From positions 1 through 12,947 of the forward strand of contig CAYLOP010000087.1 of assembly GCA_964385305.1 (NCBI GenBank): DNA of 12,947 nucleotides, written 5' to 3'. The number at the start of each line of letters is the position of its first letter. Positions within the stretch are counted from its first letter, which is position 1. Under the pieces are notes generated by a model, which saw only the letters and a program-made list of their open reading frames with translations, did not search any database and was not told the DNA's origin. Source of the stretch: CAYLOP01 sp964385305. GTDB lineage: Bacteria > Chloroflexota > Anaerolineae > Anaerolineales > E44-bin32. The position numbers and the translations under genes are program-made. Below, one piece after another: positions 6,201 to 12,947 of the stretch.

Positions 6201-6812
6201 ATGATCATCCTTGCATTGAGTGATGAGGTGGTTTCGGTTTTATATGGGGCGAATTTGCGGGAACGTTTTGCACATACCGACCTCATCGTGAGTTGTGGCG
6301 ATTTGCCATCGGAATACCTTGAATATATTGTGACTATGCTCAATGTCCCTCTCTTGTATGTTCCAGGGAACCACGATGCAGATGATCTGCATGTACGGGG
6401 AGGACAATCTGTGGATGGGCGCGTGGTCCGGATCAAGGGTTTGACGATAGCCGGGCTTGGTGGGAGCCGGCGTTATAAACCCCAAGGGAGTTATCAATAT
6501 TCGGAAGGCGAGATGTACTGGAGAGTAGCGAAATTAGCCATGAAGCTCTTATTCCGCCGGCTTCTAACACGGCGTAAGTTGGATCTCTTCATCACCCACG
6601 CGCCGCCACTTGGGATCCATGATGGCAAGGATCTGGCGCACATCGGCTTCAAGGCGTTTCGAGGTCTCATCCATATGTTCAAGCCTTCGTGGATGTTGCA
6701 TGGTCATACACACTTGAAACGCAACATTGATACTACAATGAGCGAGCTGTCTGGAAGCAAGATCGTAAATGTCTACCCTTTCCGGATCGTGGAAATCCCG
6801 GAGAGCGTATGA
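6201..6812 (+). CDS. Calcineurin-like metallophosphoesterase
   Basis: This is a 203-residue protein with the metallophosphoesterase motif order: SDEV (7-10), CGD (32-34), GNHD (57-60), THAPP (132-136) and HGHTH (167-171). These residues would bind a two-metal centre for phosphomonoester or phosphodiester hydrolysis. The first motif is normally D-x-H-G; here it is Asp8-Glu9-Val10, so one metal-ligand histidine is missing. I recall the same SDEV form in related Chloroflexota proteins, so this may be a subfamily trait rather than decay, but I cannot check that here. No signal peptide is present, so it should be cytosolic. The ATG at 6201 lies 4 nt after the MazG-like stop; moving it downstream would delete the first beta strand. 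Its stop overlaps the next ATG (ATGA), implying translational coupling. The substrate is unknown. Confidence 0.88.
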   Translation: MIILALSDEVVSVLYGANLRERFAHTDLIVSCGDLPSEYLEYIVTMLNVPLLYVPGNHDADDLHVRGGQSVDGRVVRIKGLTIAGLGGSRRYKPQGSYQYSEGEMYWRVAKLAMKLLFRRLLTRRKLDLFITHAPPLGIHDGKDLAHIGFKAFRGLIHMFKPSWMLHGHTHLKRNIDTTMSELSGSKIVNVYPFRIVEIPESV

Positions 6813-7666
6813 ACGAGTTGAATGTACGATCAGCGTCGGATTTCGGACGGGCGCGCATCCGGGCGTTCCTTCATCTCGTACAAAGCGCGCTCTCTGGACA
6901 TTCCTATCGATTACTTTCCTATGACGAAGTGCGAGAAAAGCTTCGCCTCGGCGGACCAGTCTATCGCGGTATCCAGACGGTTCCGTTGGATAAGATCGTG
7001 GGCAGTGTCAATCGATATCATGATTTTGACCGGTTCTTCGCGCCTACACAGACTCACACGCAGGAGCGCTGGCGGCGCGTCGTACTGGCATGGTATCGCG
7101 AGATCGGTCTTCCGCCAGTCCTGCTGTACAAGGTTGGGGAGGTATACTTTGTCGTCGACGGCAACCATCGAATATCCGTCGCCCGCAGCCAAGGCCAGCT
7201 TTACATCGACGCGGATGTGCGTGAGGCGGCGAGCCGGGTTCCGGTATCCGAGCCTATTGAGCCTGAGGATCTAATCAGATTGGGCGAGCGGGTAGAATTC
7301 CTCGAGCGAACGCAGTTCGATCGTATTCGACCGGGGGTTGAAATTGAGACGACGCTCTTGGGGGGCTACGATCGGCTCATTGAGCACATTGCGGTGCACC
7401 GCTATTTCATGGGGTTGAAGGAGGGCCGAGAGATTCCCGATAGCGAAGCCGTAGCCCACTGGTATGAGACGCTCTATGAACCAGTTGTGAAAGTTATCGA
7501 GGCTTCCGGTGTGCTGGAGGCTTTGGACGGTCGCACGAATACGGATCTTTATCTTTGGGTTATGGATCACCTGCATTATATTAGGGAACAGCCCGGTTAC
7601 GATGACATGCGTCCTGACGCAGCGGCTGAGGATTTTGTGGGGCGGATCAAGCGCAAGCAGGGGTGA
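6809..7666 (+). CDS. ParB/Srx-like domain protein with unassigned helical C-terminus
   Basis: This is a 285-residue protein. Residues ~54-140 match the ParB N-terminal-like fold: VPLDKIVGSVNRYHDFD leads in, RW...AW..G.PPVLLYKVGEVYF follows, and VVDGNHRISVAR (115-126) is the family's G-x-x-R nucleotide-binding loop with Asn in place of the common His. ParB relatives bind or hydrolyse nucleotides (CTP or ATP). There is no HTH DNA-binding domain like that of chromosomal ParB, and no partner parA. From memory, the C-terminal part (AHWYETLYEPVV...DLYLWVMDHLHYIRE...GYDD) resembles the end of DUF4032 proteins, which in Actinobacteria follow a kinase-like domain. The start overlaps the previous stop as ATGA. 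Role unknown; a regulator or nucleotide-dependent enzyme is possible. Confidence 0.75.
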   Translation: MNELNVRSASDFGRARIRAFLHLVQSALSGHSYRLLSYDEVREKLRLGGPVYRGIQTVPLDKIVGSVNRYHDFDRFFAPTQTHTQERWRRVVLAWYREIGLPPVLLYKVGEVYFVVDGNHRISVARSQGQLYIDADVREAASRVPVSEPIEPEDLIRLGERVEFLERTQFDRIRPGVEIETTLLGGYDRLIEHIAVHRYFMGLKEGREIPDSEAVAHWYETLYEPVVKVIEASGVLEALDGRTNTDLYLWVMDHLHYIREQPGYDDMRPDAAAEDFVGRIKRKQG

Positions 7667-7693
7667 GACCGATGAAATGGGAGCACCGAAACC

Positions 7694-8752
7694 TTGAATA
7701 AGAACTGGTTATGGCCTTTCAGCCGCGCTGATCTCGCTGCGGGTCTGCGGCGTTATTTCGGGGACCATTCCCTACAGGTACGGGAGGTTTATTCCCTATC
7801 GATGGCCACTCGTTTACCTTCGATTGGGCGTATTCGAGGCCTGGAAGTGATCTACGAGACGGATGAAGGGGAGGACCGATGCCGCCTGGTCGTTAAAGAG
7901 CCTGCAGGTACGACACGTGCGGGGTTGGCGGGCGCGGGGAGGCGCGAGGTGGGGGTTTATCGCTCACTTGCCGAGTATTTGCCCCTGTCGACACCGCGCT
8001 TGATTGCTTCTTCGCCAGTCGGAGATTGGTTGATCCTGGAGGAGCTTCAATCTGAACGTGAAGCGGGGCAGTGGTTGGCACAAGATTATTTCAACGCGAT
8101 CGAATCCCTTGCAGACCTGCATGATCGCTTCTGGGATTTGGAAGAAGATTTGAGTGCATTCCCCTGGCTCAGCCATCCCATTAAATCGGATTTTGAGATA
8201 CATGTCACGGTTGCAGCCAAAGCGATTGAGAGAATCGTACATAGCGGGCATCCTGAGCCACTTGCCACCAGACCGGGACGGATGCGCGTTCTTGCAGCCT
8301 TGACGATGCATGCGGACCGTATTGTGTCGCCCCTGCTGCGTCAAACACCCACGCTGCTGCACGGCGATTATTGGCCAGGGAACATCGCCGTCCTGGAGGG
8401 AGGTCGACAGGTCGTGCTGGATTGGCAATTGGCGGGCGTTGGTCCGGGCGTACTGGATCTCCTGGTGTTCGTCAACAAGAGCGCATGGTGGTTTGGGGAA
8501 CTCCCTGTACGTAAAACAGAGATCGTCCAATGCTACAAGGAAGGGATGTACCAGCGCAATGGCATACGCTGGGATGATGAAGTATGGGATGAAATCATGG
8601 ACCATGCGCTCATGTGGCGTTTTCTTGAGGAGTGGGTCGATTTGTTGGCCGTCTCGCCTGAGCCGCTGCTTTTGACGCGCGCGGAACAGCTCGATGCACT
8701 GTGGCTTGAACCGGTCGCACAGGCAGTTTCAAGGAGATTGGAACGTTCGTGA
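7694..8752 (+). CDS. Aminoglycoside-phosphotransferase/kinase-like (APH family) protein
   Basis: This is a 352-residue kinase-like protein. The catalytic loop HGDYWPGN (223-230) is the H-x-D-x(4)-N motif of the APH/choline-kinase family, with Asp225 as the base and Asn230 as a metal ligand. VLDWQ with Asp243 takes the place of the DFG aspartate. The N-lobe strand RLVVKEPAG supplies a candidate ATP-binding lysine, and LILEEL looks like the hinge. Such proteins phosphorylate small molecules such as sugars, choline-like alcohols or antibiotics; the substrate cannot be predicted. I use TTG 7694 as the start: GGGAG lies about 9 nt upstream, and an in-frame stop at 7673-7675 rules out a more upstream start. 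Its stop overlaps the next GTG (GTGA). Nothing in the context suggests antibiotic resistance. Confidence 0.82.
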   Translation: MNKNWLWPFSRADLAAGLRRYFGDHSLQVREVYSLSMATRLPSIGRIRGLEVIYETDEGEDRCRLVVKEPAGTTRAGLAGAGRREVGVYRSLAEYLPLSTPRLIASSPVGDWLILEELQSEREAGQWLAQDYFNAIESLADLHDRFWDLEEDLSAFPWLSHPIKSDFEIHVTVAAKAIERIVHSGHPEPLATRPGRMRVLAALTMHADRIVSPLLRQTPTLLHGDYWPGNIAVLEGGRQVVLDWQLAGVGPGVLDLLVFVNKSAWWFGELPVRKTEIVQCYKEGMYQRNGIRWDDEVWDEIMDHALMWRFLEEWVDLLAVSPEPLLLTRAEQLDALWLEPVAQAVSRRLERS

Positions 8753-9303
8753 ACGCACCGGTTGTTACGGTTTTCGGCAGCTCGAAGGCTCAGCCTGGGG
8801 ATGCTGCGTATGAGCAAGCACGCCTGCTTGGAGGCAAGCTTGCGAAGGCAGGTTTTAGTGTGGCTACAGGCGGATACATAGGCACGATGGAGGCGGTCAG
8901 TAAAGGTACGGCTTTATCAGGCGGCCATGTGATCGGTGTGACGTGCGATCAAATCGAAAGCTGGCGACCCGATGAACCCAATCGCTGGGTGCAGGAAGAG
9001 ATTCGGCTCCCCACTCTGCGAGAGCGTGTTTACCGTTTGATCGAGATCGGTCAAGCTCTGATTGCACTGCCTGGAGGTTTAGGGACCCTTTCAGAGGTCG
9101 CGTTGGCGTGGTCTCTGCTGCAGACGGGAGAGATCGATCCCAAGCCACTCGTACTCATCGGGGACCTATGGCAGAAAACCCTGCAAACTTTTCTTGACAT
9201 GGCTGGGAATTACGTGGCACCGAGGGATGCCGGGATGTTGGTGTTCGCAGATCAAGTGGATGCCGCGATTCAGTATGTTGAGAATCATATTCATAGCACA
9301 TAA
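8749..9303 (+). CDS. LOG-family protein (lysine decarboxylase-like Rossmann fold, nucleotide phosphoribohydrolase-like)
   Basis: This is a 184-residue protein with the LOG signature PGGLGTLSE (108-116), including the catalytic-type Glu116, preceded by LRERVYRL (from residue 90) that supplies the partner Arg. The N-terminus VTVFGSSKA and the ATGGYIGTMEAVSKG loop complete the nucleotide-binding Rossmann fold. Characterised LOG proteins cleave the N-glycosidic bond of (cytokinin) nucleoside 5'-monophosphates and release ribose 5-phosphate. The old name 'lysine decarboxylase' is misleading. Exact substrate is unknown; in this operon a nucleotide-cleaning role alongside the MazG-like enzyme is a reasonable inference. 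The start is GTG 8749, overlapping the previous stop, with AAGGAG (8731-8736) upstream. Confidence 0.88.
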   Translation: MNAPVVTVFGSSKAQPGDAAYEQARLLGGKLAKAGFSVATGGYIGTMEAVSKGTALSGGHVIGVTCDQIESWRPDEPNRWVQEEIRLPTLRERVYRLIEIGQALIALPGGLGTLSEVALAWSLLQTGEIDPKPLVLIGDLWQKTLQTFLDMAGNYVAPRDAGMLVFADQVDAAIQYVENHIHST

Positions 9304-9324
9304 GGCATTTATGAAAGGATGATT

Positions 9325-10758
9325 ATGGCAAGCGATAGACTACCTTCACGTTCTGAAAATTTTTCTGAATGGTACAACCAGTTGGTCCTACGGGCAGAGC
9401 TGGCCGATTACTCGCCCGTGCGGGGATGTATGGTCGTTCGACCCTATGGATGGACTTTGTGGGAGAACATCCAAGCGGCATTGGATCGACGGTTCAAAGA
9501 AACGGGGCACATGAACGCAGCTTTCCCACTCTTTATTCCCAAGAGTTTTTTAGAGAGGGAAAAGGAACACGTCGAAGGTTTCTCCCCGGAATTGGCCGTG
9601 GTGACCATCGGCGGGGGGGAGGAGTTGGATGAGCCTCTCGTCATACGACCTACCTCCGAGACCATCATCGGGCACATGTACGCAAAGTGGATTAAATCCT
9701 ATCGCGACCTTCCCGTCCTTATCAATCTCTGGAACAGCGTCGTGCGGTGGGAAATGCGGACGAAGCTCTTTTTGCGGACAACCGAGTTCTTCTGGCAGGA
9801 AGGGCACACCGCTCACGCCACGCGCGAAGAAGCCGAGGCGGAGACGCTGCAAATGCTCGATGTGTATGCGGATTTTGCCGAGAATGAGGCTGCTGTACCC
9901 GTGATCAAGGGGCGAAAGAGTCAGAGCGAAAAGTTCGCGGGCGCACAGCATTCCTACAGCATTGAAGCGATGATGGGTGATACCCGCGCGCTGCAGGCAG
10001 GCACTTCGCATAATTTAGGTGAAAACTTCGCTCGTGCATTCGACATTCGTTATCTCGATAAGTCGAACAAACTGCAATACTGTTGGACGACCTCCTGGGG
10101 ACTTTCGACCCGCTTCATCGGCGCCATCATCATGGTTCATGGCGATGAGAAAGGATTGGTCATGCCGCCGCGGCTTGCGCCTTTCCAGATCGTAATTGTC
10201 CCCATCTTCAGGAATGAAGAAGAGCGTACGGCTGTCATGGAGACGGTTGAACGGATCAAGTCGCAGCTGAAGGACCATCGGGTTAAGCTGGATGATCGCG
10301 AGGGCGTGACTCCCGGCTTCAAGTTCAACGATTGGGAACTTCGGGGTGTTCCGATCCGCGTCGAGGTTGGTCCTAAGGATGTGGCCAAGGGGACCGTTGC
10401 GATAGCTCGGCGCGATCGGCCCGGCCGAAAGGGTAAGCAAATCGTCCAACAAGAGGGATTATCGCAAGCCATAGACGATCTTCTCGACGAAATTCACCAT
10501 TCCCTATTTGACCGCGCCAAGGATTTTATGGTGGCTAATACGCATCAGCCCAAAGATTATGCGGCGTTTAAGGAGGTTGTGGCGAATGGGTGGGCGGATG
10601 TTTGGTGGTGTGGGGATGCAGCATGTGAGGCACAGGTTAAAGAGGAGACAAAGGCGACCATACGGAACATCCCTCTCGATCAACCTGGGGGTGAAGGGGT
10701 TTGCATCCACTGTGGAAAGCCTGCTGCGGAGCGAGTGATTTTCTCACGGGCATATTAG
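9325..10758 (+). CDS. proS: Prolyl-tRNA synthetase, archaeal/eukaryote-type short form
   Basis: This class II synthetase charges tRNA-Pro with proline in the cytosol. The 477-residue length and the lack of a large editing insertion between motifs 2 and 3 identify the archaeal-type (ProS type 2) form. RTTEFFWQEGHTAHA (from residue 151) is motif 2, RPTSETIIGHMYAKW precedes it, and TTSWGLSTRFIGAIIMVHGD leads into motif 3. An anticodon-binding domain follows (LAPFQIVIVPIF onward). The C-terminal zinc module has Cys429, Cys434, Cys460 and Cys463, and the protein ends in Tyr as is usual for this type. I prefer ATG 9325 to ATG 9319, which lies inside the AAAGGA Shine-Dalgarno (9314-9319). It begins 21 nt after the LOG gene. 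As the sixth gene behind the 5755-5885 leader it may depend on read-through of that terminator. Confidence 0.96.
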   Translation: MASDRLPSRSENFSEWYNQLVLRAELADYSPVRGCMVVRPYGWTLWENIQAALDRRFKETGHMNAAFPLFIPKSFLEREKEHVEGFSPELAVVTIGGGEELDEPLVIRPTSETIIGHMYAKWIKSYRDLPVLINLWNSVVRWEMRTKLFLRTTEFFWQEGHTAHATREEAEAETLQMLDVYADFAENEAAVPVIKGRKSQSEKFAGAQHSYSIEAMMGDTRALQAGTSHNLGENFARAFDIRYLDKSNKLQYCWTTSWGLSTRFIGAIIMVHGDEKGLVMPPRLAPFQIVIVPIFRNEEERTAVMETVERIKSQLKDHRVKLDDREGVTPGFKFNDWELRGVPIRVEVGPKDVAKGTVAIARRDRPGRKGKQIVQQEGLSQAIDDLLDEIHHSLFDRAKDFMVANTHQPKDYAAFKEVVANGWADVWWCGDAACEAQVKEETKATIRNIPLDQPGGEGVCIHCGKPAAERVIFSRAY

Positions 10759-10772
10759 TTGGAAGGGATCGG

Positions 10773-11558
10773 ATGTCGGCTGTTAACCCAACGCGATTGG
10801 CGATGGAGGTCGAGGAGCTGGGAGATCTGGTAACCGATCCGGCAGCGTTACGGCGCGCATGTCTGAATTTGCTGGATTTCTACGCAGATCGCACACATCG
10901 CGCTGGATCATCAGCCGTGAAGAGAAATGCCTTGAAAGCGTTTCACGTGCCACGACCCGTAATCCGTGCATTGAGCGTCAAATTGCATGTGCTGACACAG
11001 GCTCACCCAGAAATCGCGTGGCCAGCAGCAAGCGCATTATGGGAAGCGGGATATCGTGAAATGCGTTTGCTTTCAATTGCCATCCTCAATGGTCAGACTG
11101 ATCCTTCTGTACCCCAGCTGGCGGAGGCTTGGGCTTTCAAATGTAGCGATCTTACCCTTCTCGCTGAGTTGTCAGTAACCGGATTGGAGGGCTGGCGTAG
11201 GACGGATCCATCAAAGTTTCTCACACAGATCGCGGCGTGGTCCAATGCAGTAAAAAGTCCCCTTCGCATCTTGGCCTTGCTTTCGCTCCATGCAGCGGTG
11301 GAAGATCCGACGTTTGAGGACCTGCCCACGGTTTTTCAATTGTGCGCAGGTCTTGCTGGAAAGGTGCGAGGTGAAGAACGTCGGGCGCTTTATGCAGTCG
11401 TTACCGCGTTAGCACGTCGCAGCCCGCCCGAAGCGGCTCGTTTTCTCACGGATGAGCTGGCAAAAGGAGATGCAGGGGTGCGTCGGATGATTCAAGATAC
11501 ACTCACGGCTTTCCCTAAACGTCAGCGGGAACTGCTTCAGCGCACCTTGTCGGCTTGA
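10773..11558 (+). CDS. HEAT-repeat protein resembling AlkD-type DNA alkylation repair proteins
   Basis: This is a 261-residue, almost entirely helical protein made of paired amphipathic helices of HEAT type. FHVPRPVIRALSVKLH followed by the next helix pair (AASALWEAGYREMRLLSIAIL) resembles the N-terminal half of AlkD-like DNA glycosylases, which remove bulky or cationic alkylated bases such as 7-methylguanine. I cannot assign the catalytic Asp and aromatic residues of AlkD with certainty, so glycosylase activity is open; it could be a HEAT scaffold. I choose ATG 10773, preceded by GGAAGGGA, because the frame's earlier ATG at 10701 lies inside proS. It starts 15 nt after proS and closes the operon. 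Its last codons contain the -35 element of the rpsO promoter. Confidence 0.68.
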   Translation: MSAVNPTRLAMEVEELGDLVTDPAALRRACLNLLDFYADRTHRAGSSAVKRNALKAFHVPRPVIRALSVKLHVLTQAHPEIAWPAASALWEAGYREMRLLSIAILNGQTDPSVPQLAEAWAFKCSDLTLLAELSVTGLEGWRRTDPSKFLTQIAAWSNAVKSPLRILALLSLHAAVEDPTFEDLPTVFQLCAGLAGKVRGEERRALYAVVTALARRSPPEAARFLTDELAKGDAGVRRMIQDTLTAFPKRQRELLQRTLSA

Positions 11559-11575
11559 AATGGGGCTGGTATAAT
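11547..11575 (+). promoter_or_regulatory. rpsO promoter with extended -10
   Basis: TTGTCG (11547-11552) is followed after 17 nt by a perfect TATAAT (11570-11575), with TG one base before the -10 (11567-11568). The -35 lies inside the final codons of the AlkD-like gene. The predicted start is near 11582, about 70 nt before the rpsO ATG. Confidence 0.7.
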
Positions 11576-11581
11576 TCACAA

Positions 11582-11652
11582 TTGTATTGACTAGGCCGGT
11601 GGGCGGTTCAACTGAGGACTACCCGCTGGGCGACCTGCTAGGAGCAGACGTC
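11582..11652 (+). promoter_or_regulatory. rpsO 5' leader with Shine-Dalgarno hairpin
   Basis: CTGCT (11635-11639) and AGCAG (11643-11647) form a stem that places AGG of the AGGAG Shine-Dalgarno (11640-11644) in the loop and stem. GAC (11632-11634) can add three pairs with GTC (11650-11652), right up to the ATG. GTGGG (11599-11603) can pair with CCCGC (11622-11626) upstream. S15 represses its own translation through leader structures in several bacteria. This leader could serve that purpose, but I cannot match it to a known S15 leader class. Confidence 0.45.
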
Positions 11653-11925
11653 ATGGCTTTGACAAAAGAAGAGAAAAACGAAGTAATTGGTGAGTTTCAC
11701 CGGCACGAAAACGACACGGGTTCACCTGAAGTACAGGTAGCGATTCTTACCCGGCGGATCCACCAGTTGACCGAGCATCTCCGGGAACACAAGCATGACG
11801 AGTCTTCCCGAAGAGGTCTGCTGAAGTTGGTAGGACAACGCAGGCGACATCTGAATTACTTGAAGCGTAAAGATGCAGCTGCTTATCTTGCCCTCACAGA
11901 ACGTTTGGGCATTCGCCGTAAATAG
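11653..11925 (+). CDS. rpsO: 30S ribosomal protein S15
   Basis: S15 is a primary 16S rRNA-binding protein that organises the three-way junction of the central domain of the small subunit and contacts 23S rRNA in an intersubunit bridge. The product is 90 residues, close to the family norm. It contains the typical block HENDTGSPEVQVAILTRRI (from residue 18), the RNA-contacting HLREHKHDESSRRGLLKLV (from residue 42; His42, His46, Asp49 and Ser52 match the conserved 41/45/48/51 of the Met-less protein) and ends ...ERLGIRRK. The ATG at 11653 has AGGAG at 11640-11644; the frame's longer upstream extension lies in the promoter/leader and is not conserved in S15. rpsO followed by pnp is a widespread bacterial gene order. 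Confidence 0.97.
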   Translation: MALTKEEKNEVIGEFHRHENDTGSPEVQVAILTRRIHQLTEHLREHKHDESSRRGLLKLVGQRRRHLNYLKRKDAAAYLALTERLGIRRK

Positions 11926-11938
11926 TTCCTGATGTGCA

Positions 11939-11969
11939 CGAGCGGATGAGCAAATAGGCCATACGCTCG
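11939..11969 (+). terminator. Weak hairpin after rpsO, possible partial terminator
   Basis: CGAGCG (11939-11944) and CGCTCG (11964-11969) form a 6-bp stem with a long 19-nt loop, followed by ATTTCATATAG. The stem is short and the T tract poor, so it may only attenuate or serve as an mRNA 3' boundary between rpsO and pnp. Confidence 0.25.
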
Positions 11970-12019
11970 ATTTCATATAGTGGGGGGATAACGCGGGTAT
12001 CGTTTATCTGCAATTTAAA

Positions 12020-12162
12020 TACAATATTCACGTATCTTACACACGTTTTCGGGAAATGGGTTGGGTATTGGAGCTTGTTCGTCAGACGGGGTCATCGCTC
12101 CTGCTGGCGGGCGTTCTCCAGTCCCTGACCCGCATGGAAATGTGGTGTGGAGGGAAAGTTTT
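12020..12162 (+). other. pnp upstream region with inverted repeats
   Basis: A TACAAT (12020-12025) could be a -10 element but I see no matching -35. Downstream, GGGTCA (12089-12094) pairs with TGACCC (12126-12131), with an inner CTGG (12104-12107) and CCAG (12118-12121). GGAGC (about 12070-12074) could alternatively pair with GCTCC (12097-12101). In several bacteria the pnp leader folds into a structure through which PNPase regulates its own mRNA. This repeat is a candidate for the same, without proof. Confidence 0.35.
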
Positions 12163-12947
12163 ATGTTAGAAGCAAAGAAATTTAGTACGGTGGTGGATAA
12201 CAAATCCATCACCATCGAGACCGGAAAGCTCGCTGGACAGGCGGGTGGTGCGGTCACAGTCCGGCAGGGGGATACCGTCTTACTGGCGACAGCAACGATG
12301 GGACACGAGCCACGCGAAGGCATCAGTTTTTTCCCACTAACCGTAGATTACGAGGAACGACTGTACGCCGGAGGCCGTATCCCGGGTTCTTTTTTCCGGA
12401 GAGAGGGGCGGCCTTCTGAAGCTGCCGTACTTATCGCGCGGTTGGTGGATCGACCAATCCGTCCCTTATTCCCCAAGGACATGCGCAACGATGTGCAAGT
12501 GATCTTGTATGCGCTGTCCTACGATGCCGAGACGCCGATAGACGTTCTCGGGATCATTGGCGCCTCAACGGCACTGATGATTTCCGACGTGCCCTTTGAA
12601 GGTCCTGTGGCTGGAATACGGGTGGCCCGCGTGGATGGCAAGTTCGTCTTTAACCCGAGCTTTAGTGAGCTTGAGCGTTCAGACCTTGACCTTCGCCTTG
12701 CCGGTACACGTGACGCTGTCCTGATGGTGGAATGCGGCGCGCAGGAAGTTGATGAGGAGACCATGGCGGAAGCCATCTCACTTGGGCATCAGACCATGCA
12801 GCCTGTCATCGACCTCCAGGAGGAGATGCGGAACGCGCTGGGAAAACCCAAGCGTGCCTACCCAGCCTTTGAACTAGAAGACGAGGTTAAATCCGCAGTT
12901 GCATCATGGTTGGGTGACCGTTTGGAAAATATCTCCCAACAAGCGTT
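12163..12947 (+). CDS. pnp: Polynucleotide phosphorylase, N-terminal part (runs off window)
   Basis: PNPase degrades RNA 3'-to-5' by phosphorolysis to NDPs and can run in reverse; it forms a ring trimer and often joins the RNA degradosome. The 261 complete codons cover the first RNase PH-like domain and enter the linker helices. Diagnostic segments are LAGQAGGAVTVRQGDTVLLA, FPLTVDYEERLYAGGRIPGS, FFRREGRPSE with FFRR at 77-80 (RNA-binding entrance) and LIARLVDRPIRPLFP. The catalytic second RNase PH domain and the KH and S1 domains lie beyond the right edge. The ATG at 12163 follows GGAGGGA (12149-12155). It lies 237 nt after rpsO, the usual upstream partner. Confidence 0.96.
   Translation, partial: MLEAKKFSTVVDNKSITIETGKLAGQAGGAVTVRQGDTVLLATATMGHEPREGISFFPLTVDYEERLYAGGRIPGSFFRREGRPSEAAVLIARLVDRPIRPLFPKDMRNDVQVILYALSYDAETPIDVLGIIGASTALMISDVPFEGPVAGIRVARVDGKFVFNPSFSELERSDLDLRLAGTRDAVLMVECGAQEVDEETMAEAISLGHQTMQPVIDLQEEMRNALGKPKRAYPAFELEDEVKSAVASWLGDRLENISQQA

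Noticed and set aside
8340..8430. Antibiotic-resistance reading of the APH-type motif
   Set aside because: The family is broad and the gene sits inside a housekeeping-like operon; nothing supports a drug substrate.
7964..8605. A 213-codon minus-strand open frame
   Set aside because: Fully antisense to the kinase-like gene with its intact HGDYWPGN motif; no promoter or binding site seen.

Overview
The window is a stretch of bacterial chromosome with mostly housekeeping genes. It most resembles Chloroflexota (Anaerolineae-like). This is a judgement from gene style, not a database result. The reasons are zinc-ribbon-anchored surface proteins, a terminator-type SAM-I riboswitch in front of metK, a short archaeal/eukaryote-type prolyl-tRNA synthetase with a C-terminal zinc module, and a ParB-like/metallophosphoesterase/kinase-like gene string of a kind I associate with that phylum. 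Promoters are of ordinary sigma-70 type. I see no mobile element, CRISPR array, tRNA or rRNA.

Region 1 (1-3990) is envelope-related. Two minus-strand genes encode membrane proteins with the same head: a Cys4 zinc ribbon (spacing 2-10-2), a linker and one transmembrane helix. The first is cut by the left window edge. The second is an 892-residue protein whose outer part holds a beta-rich domain, a zincin-like domain with a broken HExxH motif, a PPC domain and a C-terminal beta domain. Between them a small plus-strand gene with its own promoter encodes a three-helix membrane protein. A bidirectional-looking hairpin separates the two convergent genes.

Region 2 (4081-5547) is metK under an extended -10 promoter and a SAM-I riboswitch. 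The terminator and a competing antiterminator can both be read directly from the sequence, giving SAM feedback on SAM synthesis.

Region 3 (5720-11558) is a tightly packed operon: MazG-like pyrophosphohydrolase, metallophosphoesterase, ParB-like protein, kinase-like phosphotransferase, LOG-family protein, proS and an AlkD-like HEAT protein. Several genes overlap by ATGA or GTGA. A perfect-consensus promoter at 5720-5748 feeds a leader of about 125 nt that ends in a strong intrinsic terminator only 14 nt before the first gene. The leader can form mutually exclusive antiterminator and anti-antiterminator helices. It also contains a 22-codon reading frame that begins at the predicted transcription start and has three CCA proline codons inside and just after the anti-antiterminator strand. 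Because proS is in the operon, proline-codon attenuation is a specific, testable hypothesis, and this is the most interesting object in the window.

Region 4 (11547-12947) is the classical rpsO-pnp pair. rpsO has its own promoter, which overlaps the end of the upstream gene, and its Shine-Dalgarno lies in a small hairpin. pnp runs off the right edge.
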